A DNA stretch of 30,886 nt from Phytomonas francai. Lineage: Eukaryota; Euglenozoa; Kinetoplastea; Trypanosomatida; Trypanosomatidae. Made by a program: the position numbers and the translations under genes. Where the stretch lies: NCBI GenBank assembly GCA_001766655.1, contig MJCC01000021.1, positions 69,667 to 100,552 of the forward strand. The letters run 5' to 3'. The number at the start of each line of letters is the position of its first letter. Within the stretch, counting starts at the first letter, position 1. Shown here in pieces: positions 30,101 to 30,886 of this stretch. Below the pieces are notes generated by a model. The model was not told the DNA's origin and ran no database searches. It saw nothing but the letters and a program-made list of their open reading frames with translations.

Positions 30101-30886
30101 AGGCTTCTGCGGGGTCGAGTTCTTTACGCCGTCAACCTACCGCCTTGCGGTGGATCTCGCGGTTCTGCGGATGATCCACAACGTCTGCGGTGGGGAGCAG
30201 TGCGCGGCGGAGGTCGCCTCTCTCGGCAGCACCCCCCCTCCCGACAATACCAAACCGAGTTCTACTATGGCTACGCCGAAAATGAATCCCTCTTCCGGGG
30301 TGGCTGCCTCTTCGTCTTCTCCATTTCCGTTAATATCAGGGGGAAACCACGGGGGAGCGGGATTCCTTCACGCGATCGAGGGAAAGAAAAGCACACTGGT
30401 GAAACTTTTCACTATGACAGCCTTCCCCACGCAGGAGGGCGAGTCGCGGTCGCCCCTGATCCACAGCCTCGTTCGAGGTTTAATCGACCTTGTCGAGGGC
30501 CATTGGAAAGGGGATTCTGACGGGACCTATGAGCGTGGGGGAGTGGGGAGCGACAGCCTGTCGCGGCATCATTCGCAGCATTATCAGCATCATCCGAGAA
30601 GGCGCTCGTTACGGAGCTCCCCGCGGCCCTTCACGGAGGCCGACGCGCGTATTATCCAGGCCTCCCTCTTCGACTTCCTCGGGAACGAGCAGCTCGGCGA
30701 GGACGACTACACCTTCTTCTGCTACCGCCTGAACCGCGCGCTGGTCTGGGAGGAGGACGCGCGGATGGCCTTGGTCGAGGCCGGCGTGCCGCTGTGTTGG
30801 CAGGCGCCGTCCTTCCCGCCGGCCTCCCTGACGCGGCCGGCGGTGCGCGCGGGGCGGGGCCACCCGCGGGCCGCCGGTCCCCCCCG
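25645..30886 (+). CDS. Giant EF-hand/WD40-like protein, 3' part (runs off the window)
   Basis: This is the continuation of the giant gene in codon phase 0. It is open for about 5.2 kb with no stop to the last base, so the C-terminus is outside. A first in-frame ATG exists at 25722, but nothing near it looks like a splice acceptor, so a separate gene is unlikely. Residue numbers assume one surplus G upstream. Further propeller-like strands occur near 2,046-2,078 (VVVYADGVLRFFS), 2,206-2,232 (GTVTVLDVS), 2,273-2,302 (VLADRRGEVHFYLLHG), 2,463-2,490 (LYVGTKFGYVCSFLI) and 3,089-3,132 (IGTVEGSLSLWTAYAG). They are separated by long low-complexity linkers: Asn/Thr (about 2,110-2,133), Thr-rich (about 2,400), Ser/Arg/Gly and poly-Gly (about 3,250). 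A charged helix (about 2,951-2,973) and helical segments near the right edge (ARIIQASLFDFLGNEQL) suggest a further domain there. The function is unknown. Confidence 0.72.
27148..27182 (+). repeat. Coding (ACT)n microsatellite in the giant gene
   Basis: The triplet run encodes about eleven Thr in a linker. The motif matches the coding run in the karyopherin gene. Confidence 0.9.

Noticed and set aside
1..30886. CRISPR arrays, insertion sequences, retroposons or a defence-like gene cluster
   Set aside because: No spaced direct repeats, transposase or reverse transcriptase motifs were seen. Gene content and layout are ordinary for a kinetoplastid chromosome.

Overview
The window looks like nuclear DNA of a kinetoplastid protist, most likely a trypanosomatid. 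All seven recognisable genes, plus the truncated one at the left edge, lie on the + strand, and none needs an intron. They are separated by AT-rich, microsatellite-laden spacers of about 0.5-2.2 kb. Most starts have a pyrimidine tract followed by an AG a short way upstream, the signature of trans-splice acceptors in a polycistronic transcription unit. The uS4/RPS9 protein reads like the trypanosomatid version. The species cannot be resolved from this sequence. TAA, TAG and TGA all act as stops, so the code appears standard.

Layout, left to right: 3' end of an unknown basic, low-complexity protein (to 535); a short Vti1-type Qb-SNARE (1849-2340); 40S ribosomal protein S9/uS4 (2978-3553); a long STE-type protein kinase with an N-terminal membrane segment and an unusual HMD catalytic loop (4688-8092); a 2.2 kb spacer holding a GC-elevated, possibly decayed coding island near 9288-9930; a TRF4/PAPD5-like non-canonical poly(A) polymerase interrupted by 80 N (10291-12704); a centrin with a degenerate second EF-hand (13215-13796); a Kap123/importin-4-like karyopherin (14443-18111); a 1.8 kb spacer with one short ORF of interest; and a giant EF-hand/WD40-like gene (19952 to beyond the right edge). 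The giant gene is broken by what looks like a single extra G in a nine-G run at 25636-25644. Once that shift is allowed for, the frame stays open to base 30886, giving more than 3,600 residues.

The genes do not form a pathway. They are a typical kinetoplastid mix of translation, trafficking, RNA surveillance, nuclear transport, signalling and cytoskeleton functions, co-transcribed without functional linkage. I see no mobile element, CRISPR array or defence-like cassette. The points most worth a second look are the frameshifted giant gene, the membrane-anchored non-RD kinase, a G-quadruplex-capable AGGGT repeat just upstream of the karyopherin start, and two spacer islands that look partly coding.
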